Of a stretch of 36,556 nucleotides of DNA, positions 7,509 to 14,183 are shown piece by piece. Each line of letters begins with the position of its first letter. Position 1 is the first letter of the stretch. Location of the stretch: contig DGPL01000039.1 of NCBI GenBank assembly GCA_002390425.1, positions 1-36,556 on the forward strand, in the 5' to 3' direction. The stretch comes from Kordiimonadaceae bacterium UBA4441 (lineage in GTDB: Bacteria > Pseudomonadota > Alphaproteobacteria > Sphingomonadales > Emcibacteraceae). Made by a program: the position numbers and the translations under genes. The notes under the pieces are model-generated. The model was not told the DNA's origin. It was given only the letters and a program-made list of their open reading frames with translations, and made no database searches.

Positions 7509-9350
7509 ATGTGCGGAATTATTGGGATTATTAGTCAGGAAGATGTTGCAGGACGTATCGTTGATGGTCTTAGACGTCTAGAATACCGTGGCTATGATAG
7601 CGCAGGGGTAGCAACTATATTTGACGGCAATACAATTGATCGTCGCCGTGCAAAAGGTAAATTAAAAAACCTAGAAGCGAATTTAAAAGATTATCCCTTA
7701 CCCGGAAAAGTAGGCATCGGACATACCAGATGGGCAACACATGGTGAGCCCACGGTTGAAAATGCCCATCCTCATGCCTCAGAAAAAGTGGCCGTGGTTC
7801 ATAACGGCATTATTGAAAATTTTCGTGAGCTTCGCGAAAGACTATCCGCAAAGGGCCATATTTTTAACACGGAAACAGATACTGAAACCATCGTTCACCT
7901 AATAACTGACTTTCTAGATCAAGGAATGTCATCCCGTGATGCAGCGGAAGCGGCATTAGGTGAACTTGAAGGGGCGTTTGCCCTTGCGATTATATTTGAT
8001 GGTGAAAATAATTTAATGATAGGCGCAAGACGCGGTAGCCCATTGGTATTGGGATATGGCGCAGAAGAGAATGCTGGCAAAGAAATGTATCTCGGTTCTG
8101 ATGCAATTGCACTTTCTCATCTTACTAATAAAATTAGCTACCTCGAAGAAGGGGATAGAGTAGAAATTACTGAAAATTCTGCACAAGTTGATGATGAAAA
8201 TGGGAAAAAAGTTGATCGCGAAATTCACACCGTTGACGCAGCCAGTGGATCGATTGATAAAGGCAACTATAACCATTTCATGATGAAAGAAATATATGAG
8301 CAGCCAACCGTCGTGGGACAAACGCTTGGCACGCTTATTGATCCGCTTAAAGGTCATATTGACCTTCCGGAAGTGCCATTTGATTTGGCATCGATCAAGC
8401 AAGTTACCATTATTGCTTGCGGTACCTCTTATTATGCGGCGATGGTCGCAAAATATTGGATGGAACGCCTTGGACGCATTAACGTGGATGTGGATATCGC
8501 ATCCGAGTTTCGTTACCGTGAACCGGTGATGGTTGATGGCGGCCTTTCAATTTTCATTTCTCAAAGCGGTGAAACCGCGGATACGCTTGCGGCACTCAAA
8601 TATGCGAAATCACAAGGTCAACATATCTTATCAATTCTAAATGTCGCGAAAAGCTCAATGGAACGTGAAAGCGATATTGTTCTACATACGCATGCAGGAC
8701 CGGAAGTGGGTGTTGCCTCAACCAAAGCATTCACCTGTCAATTGGCCGTGCTCGCTTGTTTTGCAATTGCCCATGCAAAAGCCGTTGGAAAAATTGATGC
8801 CGCAGAAGAAAATCGTCTTTGTGTGGCATTATCTGAAGTACCAGCAAGAATGGCAGAAGTGCTTAATCATGATGAAGCAATACAGGATATGGCATATGAA
8901 GTCGCCAAAGCCCGTGATGTGATTTATCTCGGCCGTGGTCTTGAATACCCAATTGCGATGGAAGGGGCCCTTAAGCTTAAGGAAATTTCCTATATCCACG
9001 CCGAAGGATACGCCGCCGGTGAAATGAAGCATGGACCGATTGCCTTAATTGATAAAGCCGTGCCTATTATAGTGATTGCACCAAGTGGTCGTTTATATGA
9101 AAAGACCGTTTCAAACATGCAAGAAGTGATCGCGCGTAAAGGGCAAGTTTATTTCTTTACTGATATCGAAGGCGCGAAAACGGGCGGCGAAGCGGCCATA
9201 GCAACAATCGCACTTCCAATGCTTGATGAATTTGTGACACCAATTTTGCACGCAATTCCGGTTCAACTTTTGAGCTATCATGTGGCGGTCGCAAAAGGCA
9301 CAGACGTCGATCAACCAAGAAACCTCGCAAAATCGGTAACGGTGGAATAA
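7509..9350 (+). CDS. glmS: Glutamine-fructose-6-phosphate aminotransferase GlmS
   Basis: A 613-aa enzyme, full length for the family. The N-terminal glutaminase domain starts MCGIIGI, with the catalytic Cys exposed after Met removal, and has GIGHTRWATHG and HNGIIEN. Two SIS isomerase domains follow (ACGTSYYAA and GRGLEYPIAMEGALKLKE), ending in the conserved DQPRNLAKSVTVE tail. It makes glucosamine-6-phosphate from fructose-6-phosphate and glutamine. It is operonic with glmU. No glmS ribozyme-like element is expected here, as the intergenic gap is only 8 bp. Confidence 0.98.
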   Translation: MCGIIGIISQEDVAGRIVDGLRRLEYRGYDSAGVATIFDGNTIDRRRAKGKLKNLEANLKDYPLPGKVGIGHTRWATHGEPTVENAHPHASEKVAVVHNGIIENFRELRERLSAKGHIFNTETDTETIVHLITDFLDQGMSSRDAAEAALGELEGAFALAIIFDGENNLMIGARRGSPLVLGYGAEENAGKEMYLGSDAIALSHLTNKISYLEEGDRVEITENSAQVDDENGKKVDREIHTVDAASGSIDKGNYNHFMMKEIYEQPTVVGQTLGTLIDPLKGHIDLPEVPFDLASIKQVTIIACGTSYYAAMVAKYWMERLGRINVDVDIASEFRYREPVMVDGGLSIFISQSGETADTLAALKYAKSQGQHILSILNVAKSSMERESDIVLHTHAGPEVGVASTKAFTCQLAVLACFAIAHAKAVGKIDAAEENRLCVALSEVPARMAEVLNHDEAIQDMAYEVAKARDVIYLGRGLEYPIAMEGALKLKEISYIHAEGYAAGEMKHGPIALIDKAVPIIVIAPSGRLYEKTVSNMQEVIARKGQVYFFTDIEGAKTGGEAAIATIALPMLDEFVTPILHAIPVQLLSYHVAVAKGTDVDQPRNLAKSVTVE

Positions 9351-9407
9351 TTTTCTTTATCTAAATTAAATATTCTATATTAGTTTTATTAAATTTGCCG
9401 CCATTTT

Positions 9408-9437
9408 AAACGTCCACTTTCGACCCAAAGCGGCATT
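9408..9437. repeat. Short dispersed-type repeat, copy 1 (GACCCAAAGCGG motif)
   Basis: AAACGTCCACTTTCGACCCA followed by AAGCGGCATT. The arms CCACTTT and AAAGCGG are nearly complementary around CGACCC (one mismatch). A related partial copy starting AAACGTCCGCTTAGGGTCG lies at 9913. I remember GTCCGCTTTCGACCCAAAGCGG-type elements as short intergenic repeats in various bacterial genomes, but this is from memory. Confidence 0.45.
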
Positions 9438-9525
9438 GAAATTGAGTAATGCTTATGCGATACTATATTTCATTCAACTGAATTGTTTACTATCAATTAA
9501 CAGTGGAGAGGTATCGGGGGTAACT

Positions 9526-9914
9526 GTGAAGATCAAATCGAAGACTGCCTTTAGAATTGGAATATCTTCATTTTTTTTGGTATTATTGATGCACACACTA
9601 TATTCTTTTAGTGGTAGTGGAGAAAGCGTTTCTTATTTTTTAACAAGTGCGCTGTTATTTATTTTGCCGTCATTGATTATTCCTATTTTGTTTTTAATTT
9701 TTAAACATCCATTAATTGCTTTTGGAGGAGTAATTCCTATTTTACCATGGTTGTTGTTAGCATATTATGCAGACCATATAATGCCGTATCAAGGTGGTGG
9801 CGCATCTATTATGTATGTCGCTGTGGTATTTTGGGGTTTCCGTCTTCATTAGTAGGTATGGGAATAATGGCAGCTATGTTAAAATTTCGTTGGCTTTCAA
9901 TCAAGGAAACCTAA
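9526..9914 (+). pseudogene. Small four-helix membrane protein gene with a late frameshift
   Basis: From GTG 9526 (GGGGG at 9516-9520 as ribosome site) the frame encodes a hydrophobic protein, MKIKSKTAFRIGISSFFLVL onward, with about four membrane segments. It stops at 9852 right after VAVVFWGF. The next frame continues without a stop as GFPSSLVGMGIMAAMLKF and ends at 9914 with hydrophobic sequence of the same character. One missing base in the TTTTGGGG run at 9829-9836 would rejoin them to about 129 aa. A start at 9436 (TTG) would add a leader without a ribosome site, so I reject it. The family is not recognised. Partial repeat copies lie on both sides. Confidence 0.55.
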
Positions 9915-9940
9915 ACGTCCGCTTAGGGTCGTTAGTAGAC
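9913..9940. repeat. Short dispersed-type repeat, partial copy 2
   Basis: Begins AAACGTCCGCTTAGGGTCG, sharing AAACGTCC with the copy at 9408, then GCTTAGGGTCG, which resembles the other arm of that element read on the opposite strand. It starts within the restored stop of the membrane protein gene. It looks degenerate. Confidence 0.35.
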
Positions 9941-10016
9941 GATTGCGAAATTGTGATTTATGTAGAGAATTAATCCAATTTAGTTGAATAAGTTTTCTTG
10001 TATGCGATAAAAATTC

Positions 10017-10211
10017 GTGCATAATATTTTTATTATGATGAGATGGAAAATATTAGAGGCAGCGGAAAATAGTTCTTCACTTGAGGACGTGTTATCGCAT
10101 TTCAAAGATCACTCCACATATGGACTTGAAGAAGAAGGCATTCTTCAAATTCTCAGGCTTTATAAAAATACACTTTCAGAAGAAATTCAAAGAGATTTGG
10201 ACGCTAAATAA
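10017..10211 (+). CDS. Small hypothetical protein
   Basis: An ORF of 57-64 aa, acidic and helix-rich (SSSLEDVLSHFKDHSTYG, then EEEGILQILRLYKNTLSEEI). GTG 10017, ATG 10035 and ATG 10038 are possible starts, none with a good ribosome site. The MRWKILEAAENSS start at 10038 looks most natural. No family is recognised. It is followed 3 bp downstream by a large hairpin that may terminate it. The amino-acid pattern looks protein-like rather than random, but expression is uncertain. Confidence 0.45.
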   Translation: MHNIFIMMRWKILEAAENSSSLEDVLSHFKDHSTYGLEEEGILQILRLYKNTLSEEIQRDLDAK

Positions 10212-10214
10212 GAA

Positions 10215-10261
10215 GTCGCCGCAGTCTCTTTAGATAAAAAATTCTTAAAGATTGCGGCGAC
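10215..10261. terminator. Hairpin between convergent genes
   Basis: A perfect 9-bp stem, GTCGCCGCA (10215-10223) with TGCGGCGAC (10253-10261), extended by an inner TCTTTA/TAAAGA pairing. It lies between the small ORF (plus) and the universal stress protein gene (minus). No U-tract follows on either strand, so efficient intrinsic termination is uncertain. Confidence 0.5.
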
Positions 10262-10280
10262 CTTCCCACTCAGGAGGGAG

Positions 10281-11093
10281 TTAGTGTGATAAGTATACAG
10301 AGTGTTTTTGATTACTCAAAAGCTTTTTTGTCACTCCTCCAAAGATGATTTCACGAAGCCTTCTGTGACCCCATGCACCCGAAACAATTAAGTTTGCATC
10401 TATATTTTTAGCAGTTTCAAGTACTCTATCTGCTATTGCCATACTTGTATCTTCGGTTAATGCTTCTGCATTAACGCCGTGGCGGGCAAGTTTCTTGCAA
10501 ATATCGGCTTCTGGTAATCTATGTTTCCCATCTTCTGCGATGGTGAGCACGGTTACCATATCAGCATTTTGCAATATTGGTAATGCATCATGGACCGCTT
10601 TGACGCTTTGTTTACCGTTATCCCAGGCGATTAGAACGTTTTTATAGTTCCCATTATCGCCTTCACTCGGAATGACGATTACAGGCAATCCATTTTCGAT
10701 GATAAAATCATGGGTTACGCTTAAGATATCGTCGAAATCATCGCCTTTTTGACTAAGGATTGTTAAATCCGCTGCACGCGCATGAAGATTTAATTGAGTG
10801 AGAACATCGCCCGTTTGTTGATACCAATCATATCGAACACCAGATGATTTTAATTTCTTTTCATATTTTTCGCGTAATGCTTCGGCTTCTTCTTCTTGTT
10901 CTTTTTCAAAGTGGGCAAATGATACGCCGCTATATGCTTCGATTGAAACAGATTTCACCATATCACCCATTGGGGTAAGTATATATAACGCAGTCACATG
11001 CGCGTCATATTTATTGGCAAGATCAACTGCCAAATCTAAGCGCTCTTCAGCGCCTTGTGCATTCCCGACGGGAACTAATATTGTCTTGATCAT
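10281..11093 (-). CDS. Tandem-domain universal stress protein
   Basis: A 270-aa protein with two Usp domains (about residues 1-142 and 149-270). The first opens KTILVPVGN. The second has the ATP-binding motif SGAWGHRRLREIIFGGVTKK (G-2x-G-9x-G type), so nucleotide binding is likely in the C-terminal half only. AGGAGA about 6 bp before the ATG gives a strong ribosome site. A possible FNR/FixK-like site lies upstream, which would suit the microaerobic or stress regulation common for such proteins. It is transcribed divergently from the M20 hydrolase gene. Confidence 0.9.
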   Translation of the reverse strand: MIKTILVPVGNAQGAEERLDLAVDLANKYDAHVTALYILTPMGDMVKSVSIEAYSGVSFAHFEKEQEEEAEALREKYEKKLKSSGVRYDWYQQTGDVLTQLNLHARAADLTILSQKGDDFDDILSVTHDFIIENGLPVIVIPSEGDNGNYKNVLIAWDNGKQSVKAVHDALPILQNADMVTVLTIAEDGKHRLPEADICKKLARHGVNAEALTEDTSMAIADRVLETAKNIDANLIVSGAWGHRRLREIIFGGVTKKLLSNQKHSVYLSH

Positions 11094-11166
11094 TTGCTTC
11101 TCCTGAATGTTAATGAGACTATTATTTGCCTCAAAACAAACATACTAAAATTACGGATATAGTAAT

Positions 11167-11180
11167 TTTACGCAGATCAA
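11167..11180 (-). promoter_or_regulatory. Possible FNR/FixK-like site upstream of the universal stress gene
   Basis: On the minus strand the sequence is TTGATCTGCGTAAA, compared with the FNR/FixK consensus TTGAT-N4-ATCAA. The first half-site is perfect and the second matches 3 of 5. A TAGTAT hexamer at 11142-11147 (minus) lies roughly where a -10 element would be for a class II site. The whole 170-bp gap serves two divergent genes. Confidence 0.3.
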
Positions 11181-11263
11181 AATTTTATCGAAATTGTAAA
11201 AGAACTTGTGAAACATAGTGATAAAAGATAAGTTTCAAGTTAGAAAATTAAGGGACTGATTTT

Positions 11264-12541
11264 ATGAGTGAACAGATACTATCCGGTGTTTTTGAAGAGA
11301 TAGAAAAACAAGAAAAAAGTCTAGTAAGACTTTGTCAGGATCTCATACGGTTCCCGACTATCAATCCACCAGGGAACGATTATCAAGCAATTGTCGAATA
11401 TATCGGAAATCGATTAAAGAATAGAGGGTTTTCGATTGAATATGTACGCGCTTATGGTGCACCTGGCGATAGCGCAGATTATCCCCGTTATAATGTTATT
11501 GCCCGTTATGAAACAGGCCGACATGGGCCGTGCGTGCATTTCAATAGTCACATTGATGTCGTGGAAACGGGTGATGGATGGACTAAAGATCCATTTGCCG
11601 CTGAATTAATTGATGGTAAAATATATGGACGTGGTGCCTGTGATATGAAGGGGGGATTGGCTGCTTCGATCATCGCGGCAGAAGCGTTGATTAGCAGCGA
11701 TATTGAGCTTAAAGGCGCGATTGAGATTTCCGGGACTGCTGATGAAGAGTCCGGTGGATTAGGTGGTGTCGCTTATCTTGCGGAAAAAGGATATTTTTCA
11801 AAAGACCGTGTTGATCATGTTATTATTCCAGAACCATTGAATGTAGATAGGGTTTGTCTCGGTCATCGCGGGGTTTGGTGGGCCGAGATCGAAACCCATG
11901 GCCGGATCGCTCATGGATCAATGCCGTTTTTGGGAGATTGTGCCGTTCGCCATATGGGTGCCGTCGTCGCTGAATTTGAAGATAAACTTTACCCGGCAAT
12001 GGCTGCTCGTTTTACTGAAATGCCCGTTGTTCCGGAAGGGGCAAAACAATCGACGCTTAATATTAATAGCATTCATGGTGGTCAGGAAGAGGGATCAGAC
12101 GGGCTTCCGTCCCCGTGTGTGCCTGATAGTTGTAGAATGATTATTGATAGGCGTTTTCTTGTTGAGGAAGATTTAAAAGAAGTGAAGGGTGAAGTGACAA
12201 CAATACTAAATGGTCTAAAGACTTCGCGTGAAGGTTTTAAATATGAAATCCGGGATATGCTCGAGGTAATACCAAGCATGACTGATATTAATTCACCCGT
12301 AGTACAAGAAACGGCAAATGCGATTAAGGATGTTCTTGGTAAAGACCCAGATTTCATTTGTTCACCGGGCACTTATGATCAAAAGCATATTGACCGAATA
12401 GGAAACTTAAAAGACTGTATTGCGTACGGTCCAGGTATTCTTGAGCTTGCTCATCAGCCCGATGAATATGTGGAAGTTGATGATATGGTTAACTCAGCAA
12501 AAGTAATGGCGCAGGCGGCATATAATCTTTTAATGAAATAA
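11264..12541 (+). CDS. M20-family metallohydrolase (ArgE/DapE type)
   Basis: A 425-aa M20 peptidase-family enzyme of the acetylornithine deacetylase / succinyl-diaminopimelate desuccinylase group. Metal and catalytic residues are visible: H96 and D98 in NSHIDVV, bridging D127 in GACDMKGG, catalytic E161/E162 in TADEESGG, E190 in IIPEP, and a late His in ELAHQPDE. The inserted dimerisation domain starts around WWAEIETHGRIAHG. AAGGGA about 9 bp upstream supports the start. Substrate is not determinable: ArgE, DapE and other N-acyl amino acid or peptide deacylases share this pattern. No arginine or lysine pathway neighbours are present, so a peptide or N-acyl amino acid salvage role is equally possible. 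Confidence 0.85.
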   Translation: MSEQILSGVFEEIEKQEKSLVRLCQDLIRFPTINPPGNDYQAIVEYIGNRLKNRGFSIEYVRAYGAPGDSADYPRYNVIARYETGRHGPCVHFNSHIDVVETGDGWTKDPFAAELIDGKIYGRGACDMKGGLAASIIAAEALISSDIELKGAIEISGTADEESGGLGGVAYLAEKGYFSKDRVDHVIIPEPLNVDRVCLGHRGVWWAEIETHGRIAHGSMPFLGDCAVRHMGAVVAEFEDKLYPAMAARFTEMPVVPEGAKQSTLNINSIHGGQEEGSDGLPSPCVPDSCRMIIDRRFLVEEDLKEVKGEVTTILNGLKTSREGFKYEIRDMLEVIPSMTDINSPVVQETANAIKDVLGKDPDFICSPGTYDQKHIDRIGNLKDCIAYGPGILELAHQPDEYVEVDDMVNSAKVMAQAAYNLLMK

Positions 12542-12653
12542 TTAATTAATATGGTTAACGCTAACTAACTAATTTTATTACTATTTTCTTGATATTAGAT
12601 AAAATTTTATGTATATTGATTCCTTAGTTTGAGTAATGATTAGGGACAATCAA

Positions 12654-12794
12654 ATGTATTTAGGTGGTATTAATAGTTTTTGTTGCATCTTAATGATGGT
12701 CGTAGGGTTAGCGATTTATCAACAATCAAAGGATAAGCAAATCCGTCCTAATGTAAAAATTCAGCAAATGATTCAACTTTTAAAACAAGTATAA
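12654..12794 (+). CDS. 46-aa single-membrane-segment protein
   Basis: ATG 12654 to TAA 12792 encodes MYLGGINSFCCILMMVVGLA and a basic/polar tail ending QMIQLLKQV. One hydrophobic segment (about residues 6-22) is followed by a positively charged part, so an N-out/C-in small membrane protein is likely. AGGGA at 12642-12646, 7 bp before the ATG, is a good ribosome site. No homologue is recognised. It sits at the start of the long structured intergenic region. Confidence 0.5.
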   Translation: MYLGGINSFCCILMMVVGLAIYQQSKDKQIRPNVKIQQMIQLLKQV

Positions 12795-12822
12795 AAATAT
12801 ATAATTATAGAGCTCTGGGGAT

Positions 12823-12843
12823 CTTTTGTATTTAATACAAAAG
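12823..12843. repeat. Perfect inverted repeat (10-bp arms)
   Basis: Arms CTTTTGTATT (12823-12832) and AATACAAAAG (12834-12843) are separated by one T. A repeat of TTTTGTATT occurs at 13090-13098. With such a short centre it is more likely an operator-like site or cruciform than an RNA hairpin. Confidence 0.5.
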
Positions 12844-12847
12844 AAAA

Positions 12848-12969
12848 GGGGCAGGAGGGGGAGTCCTGCCCCTGAGAACTACATACTTTCTATTTTGGGG
12901 GGGAACAAGAAAGTATGTGTGGCTTATAGCATTATAAAAAGTGCAAAATTATCATGCTATAATCTTTTT
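12848..12969 (+). ncRNA. Candidate structured RNA: three consecutive hairpins ending in a T-run
   Basis: Three perfect inverted repeats in a row. The first is GGGGCAGGA (12848-12856) with TCCTGCCCC (12864-12872), 7-nt loop GGGGGAG. The second is ACATACTTTCT (12881-12891) with AGAAAGTATGT (12908-12918), whose 16-nt loop contains seven G at 12897-12903. The third is TTATAGCAT (12924-12932) with ATGCTATAA (12954-12962), followed by TCTTTTTA, which is terminator-like. There is no ORF of note across it. The strand is chosen from the T-run. It does not match a known RNA family that I can name. It could instead be a set of terminators or protein sites. Confidence 0.4.
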
Positions 12970-13029
12970 ACGCACCGGTTTCTTTTTTGGATCAAAAAAA
13001 TATAAAAAAAATGAAAAAAAATAATAAAA

Positions 13030-13077
13030 GCAGGAACCGTCGTTCCTGCCCCCCAATACACCATGCCCTAATTGGGG
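13030..13077 (+). repeat. Two further hairpins with C-rich linker
   Basis: GCAGGAAC (13030-13037) pairs with GTTCCTGC (13042-13049) around a 4-nt loop. CCCCAAT (13051-13057) pairs with ATTGGGG (13071-13077). TCCTGCCCC at 13044-13052 repeats the right arm of the hairpin at 12864-12872, and the C6 run (13049-13054) could pair with the G7 loop at 12897-12903. This looks like a second part of the same structured region. Confidence 0.4.
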
Positions 13078-13187
13078 TAAGAGCAGGTGTTTTGTATTCT
13101 TTAAAGACGAAATAGATATACTTAATATCCAAATTTAAGGCCTCTAAAAAACAATATGAACATATTTTGTTCCCTAGTCAAGAAAAA

Positions 13188-13205
13188 AGTACGTTATTAG
13201 TACGT
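13188..13205. promoter_or_regulatory. Direct repeats AGTACGT, one helical turn apart, before the XRE regulator gene
   Basis: AGTACGT occurs at 13188-13194 and 13199-13205, start to start 11 bp, 33 bp before the XRE gene start. This fits two half-sites on one DNA face and could be the regulator's own operator. Confidence 0.35.
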
Positions 13206-13237
13206 GAAATATTATTTTATTTAGTCATTATGTCATT

Positions 13238-13582
13238 ATGTCTGATAAAAAAAGAATATGGATATCCCGCCGCATTGCGGAGCTGGGTAAAAAGAAAAAA
13301 GATTTAGCGGGAGCCTTAGGCCTTCCTCATACTAGAATCTCCGATATTATTAATGGTAATAGATCTCTTAAAATTACTGAAATTAGCCCTTTTGCTGATT
13401 TCATGGACATGAGCTACACAGAAGTTCTTAGTCGTTTTTCGATGAAGGAAGCGGAAATCAATATCTCCTATGATGCGCTCATAAGAGATGAAAAAGAAAT
13501 TATTGAATCCTACCGTGGACTTTCAGAAGCTGGAAAACAGAAGTTCCAAGAATTTATTGATGACGTAAAAGACGATAAGTAA
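13238..13582 (+). CDS. XRE-family (Cro/C1-type) transcriptional regulator
   Basis: A 114-aa protein with an N-terminal helix-turn-helix (RRIAELGKKKKDLAGALGLP, then TRISDIINGNRSL) of lambda-repressor type. A short C-terminal helical part follows (EKEIIESYRGLSEAGKQKFQ) that probably dimerises. There is no S24 peptidase domain. ATG 13238 starts directly at the domain but has no recognisable ribosome site; the sequence before it is a small direct repeat (GTCATTAT twice). It lies 82 bp upstream of the peptide-uptake operon in the same direction, so it may regulate it, which is inference. Confidence 0.8.
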   Translation: MSDKKRIWISRRIAELGKKKKDLAGALGLPHTRISDIINGNRSLKITEISPFADFMDMSYTEVLSRFSMKEAEINISYDALIRDEKEIIESYRGLSEAGKQKFQEFIDDVKDDK

Positions 13583-13664
13583 TATTCGAGCTTCATAATT
13601 TAATCTTTAAAATCTTAGTTTTACCCGTTACTGTATCTACTTAATAAGATATGGGAAATATTAT

Positions 13665-14183
13665 ATGTCATTAAAGGCAAGGGGCATTTCGAGACGAACA
13701 TTTAATTTGGCTATCAGTGCTTCATTGATAGGACAAATGCTGCCTTTTAACAGTTTTTCTTTATCGAATGAACATGTTAGCAAAGATGGACTCCTTCATT
13801 TAACCGATGAAGGAAAATTGAATATATATTCAGGCGTTGGACATACGAGTATTTATTCTAAAGAAAATCCACTCTTCCTAATTAAAAAGAAACTAAATAT
13901 TTCAGAAGATCAGTGCCGTTTTATGTTTGGCAGTAACCCTGAACAATTGCCGGCTCTTTTATCACAGCACATAAATCATTTGAGTTTTACGTCAAAGGCA
14001 ACGAATGAAAAAGCCATAGACGTTTTGAAAACGAGTATTTCAGAAATTGGGAAAGACGCAGATCAAATATTATTGAAGAATAGAATATTGATCCTTGATG
14101 ATCAAATTTCATTGAAAACAAAAAAAATGGCAAATCAAATAAAAGGTAACGGTATTATAGTTGCCGTTAAAGAAGTGGTTTGA
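13665..14183 (+). CDS. Small Tat-exported protein, distantly like a molybdopterin-subunit N-terminal module
   Basis: A 172-aa protein with a twin-arginine-like start (GISRRTFNLAISASLIGQM) and no other strong membrane segment. The part around LLHLTDEGKLNIYSGVGHTS, and later SKATNEKAIDVLKTSISEIG, loosely follows the first 150 residues of IorB-type molybdopterin-binding oxidoreductase subunits (a WVRI-DG-VT, GQG, LLAEEL type order), but key Gly residues are missing. That resemblance is weak and from memory. Its stop overlaps the start of the substrate-binding protein gene (TGATG), so the two are translationally coupled and it is probably part of the uptake operon. Function unknown. Confidence 0.6.
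   Translation: MSLKARGISRRTFNLAISASLIGQMLPFNSFSLSNEHVSKDGLLHLTDEGKLNIYSGVGHTSIYSKENPLFLIKKKLNISEDQCRFMFGSNPEQLPALLSQHINHLSFTSKATNEKAIDVLKTSISEIGKDADQILLKNRILILDDQISLKTKKMANQIKGNGIIVAVKEVV

Noticed and set aside
8013..9314. Several antisense or alternative-frame ORFs inside glmS
   Set aside because: They are shadows of a full-length, well conserved gene and have no ribosome sites or family features.
12823..13098. CRISPR array
   Set aside because: The repeated pieces are short (9 nt), irregularly spaced and part of inverted repeats; there is no regular repeat-spacer pattern and no cas gene.
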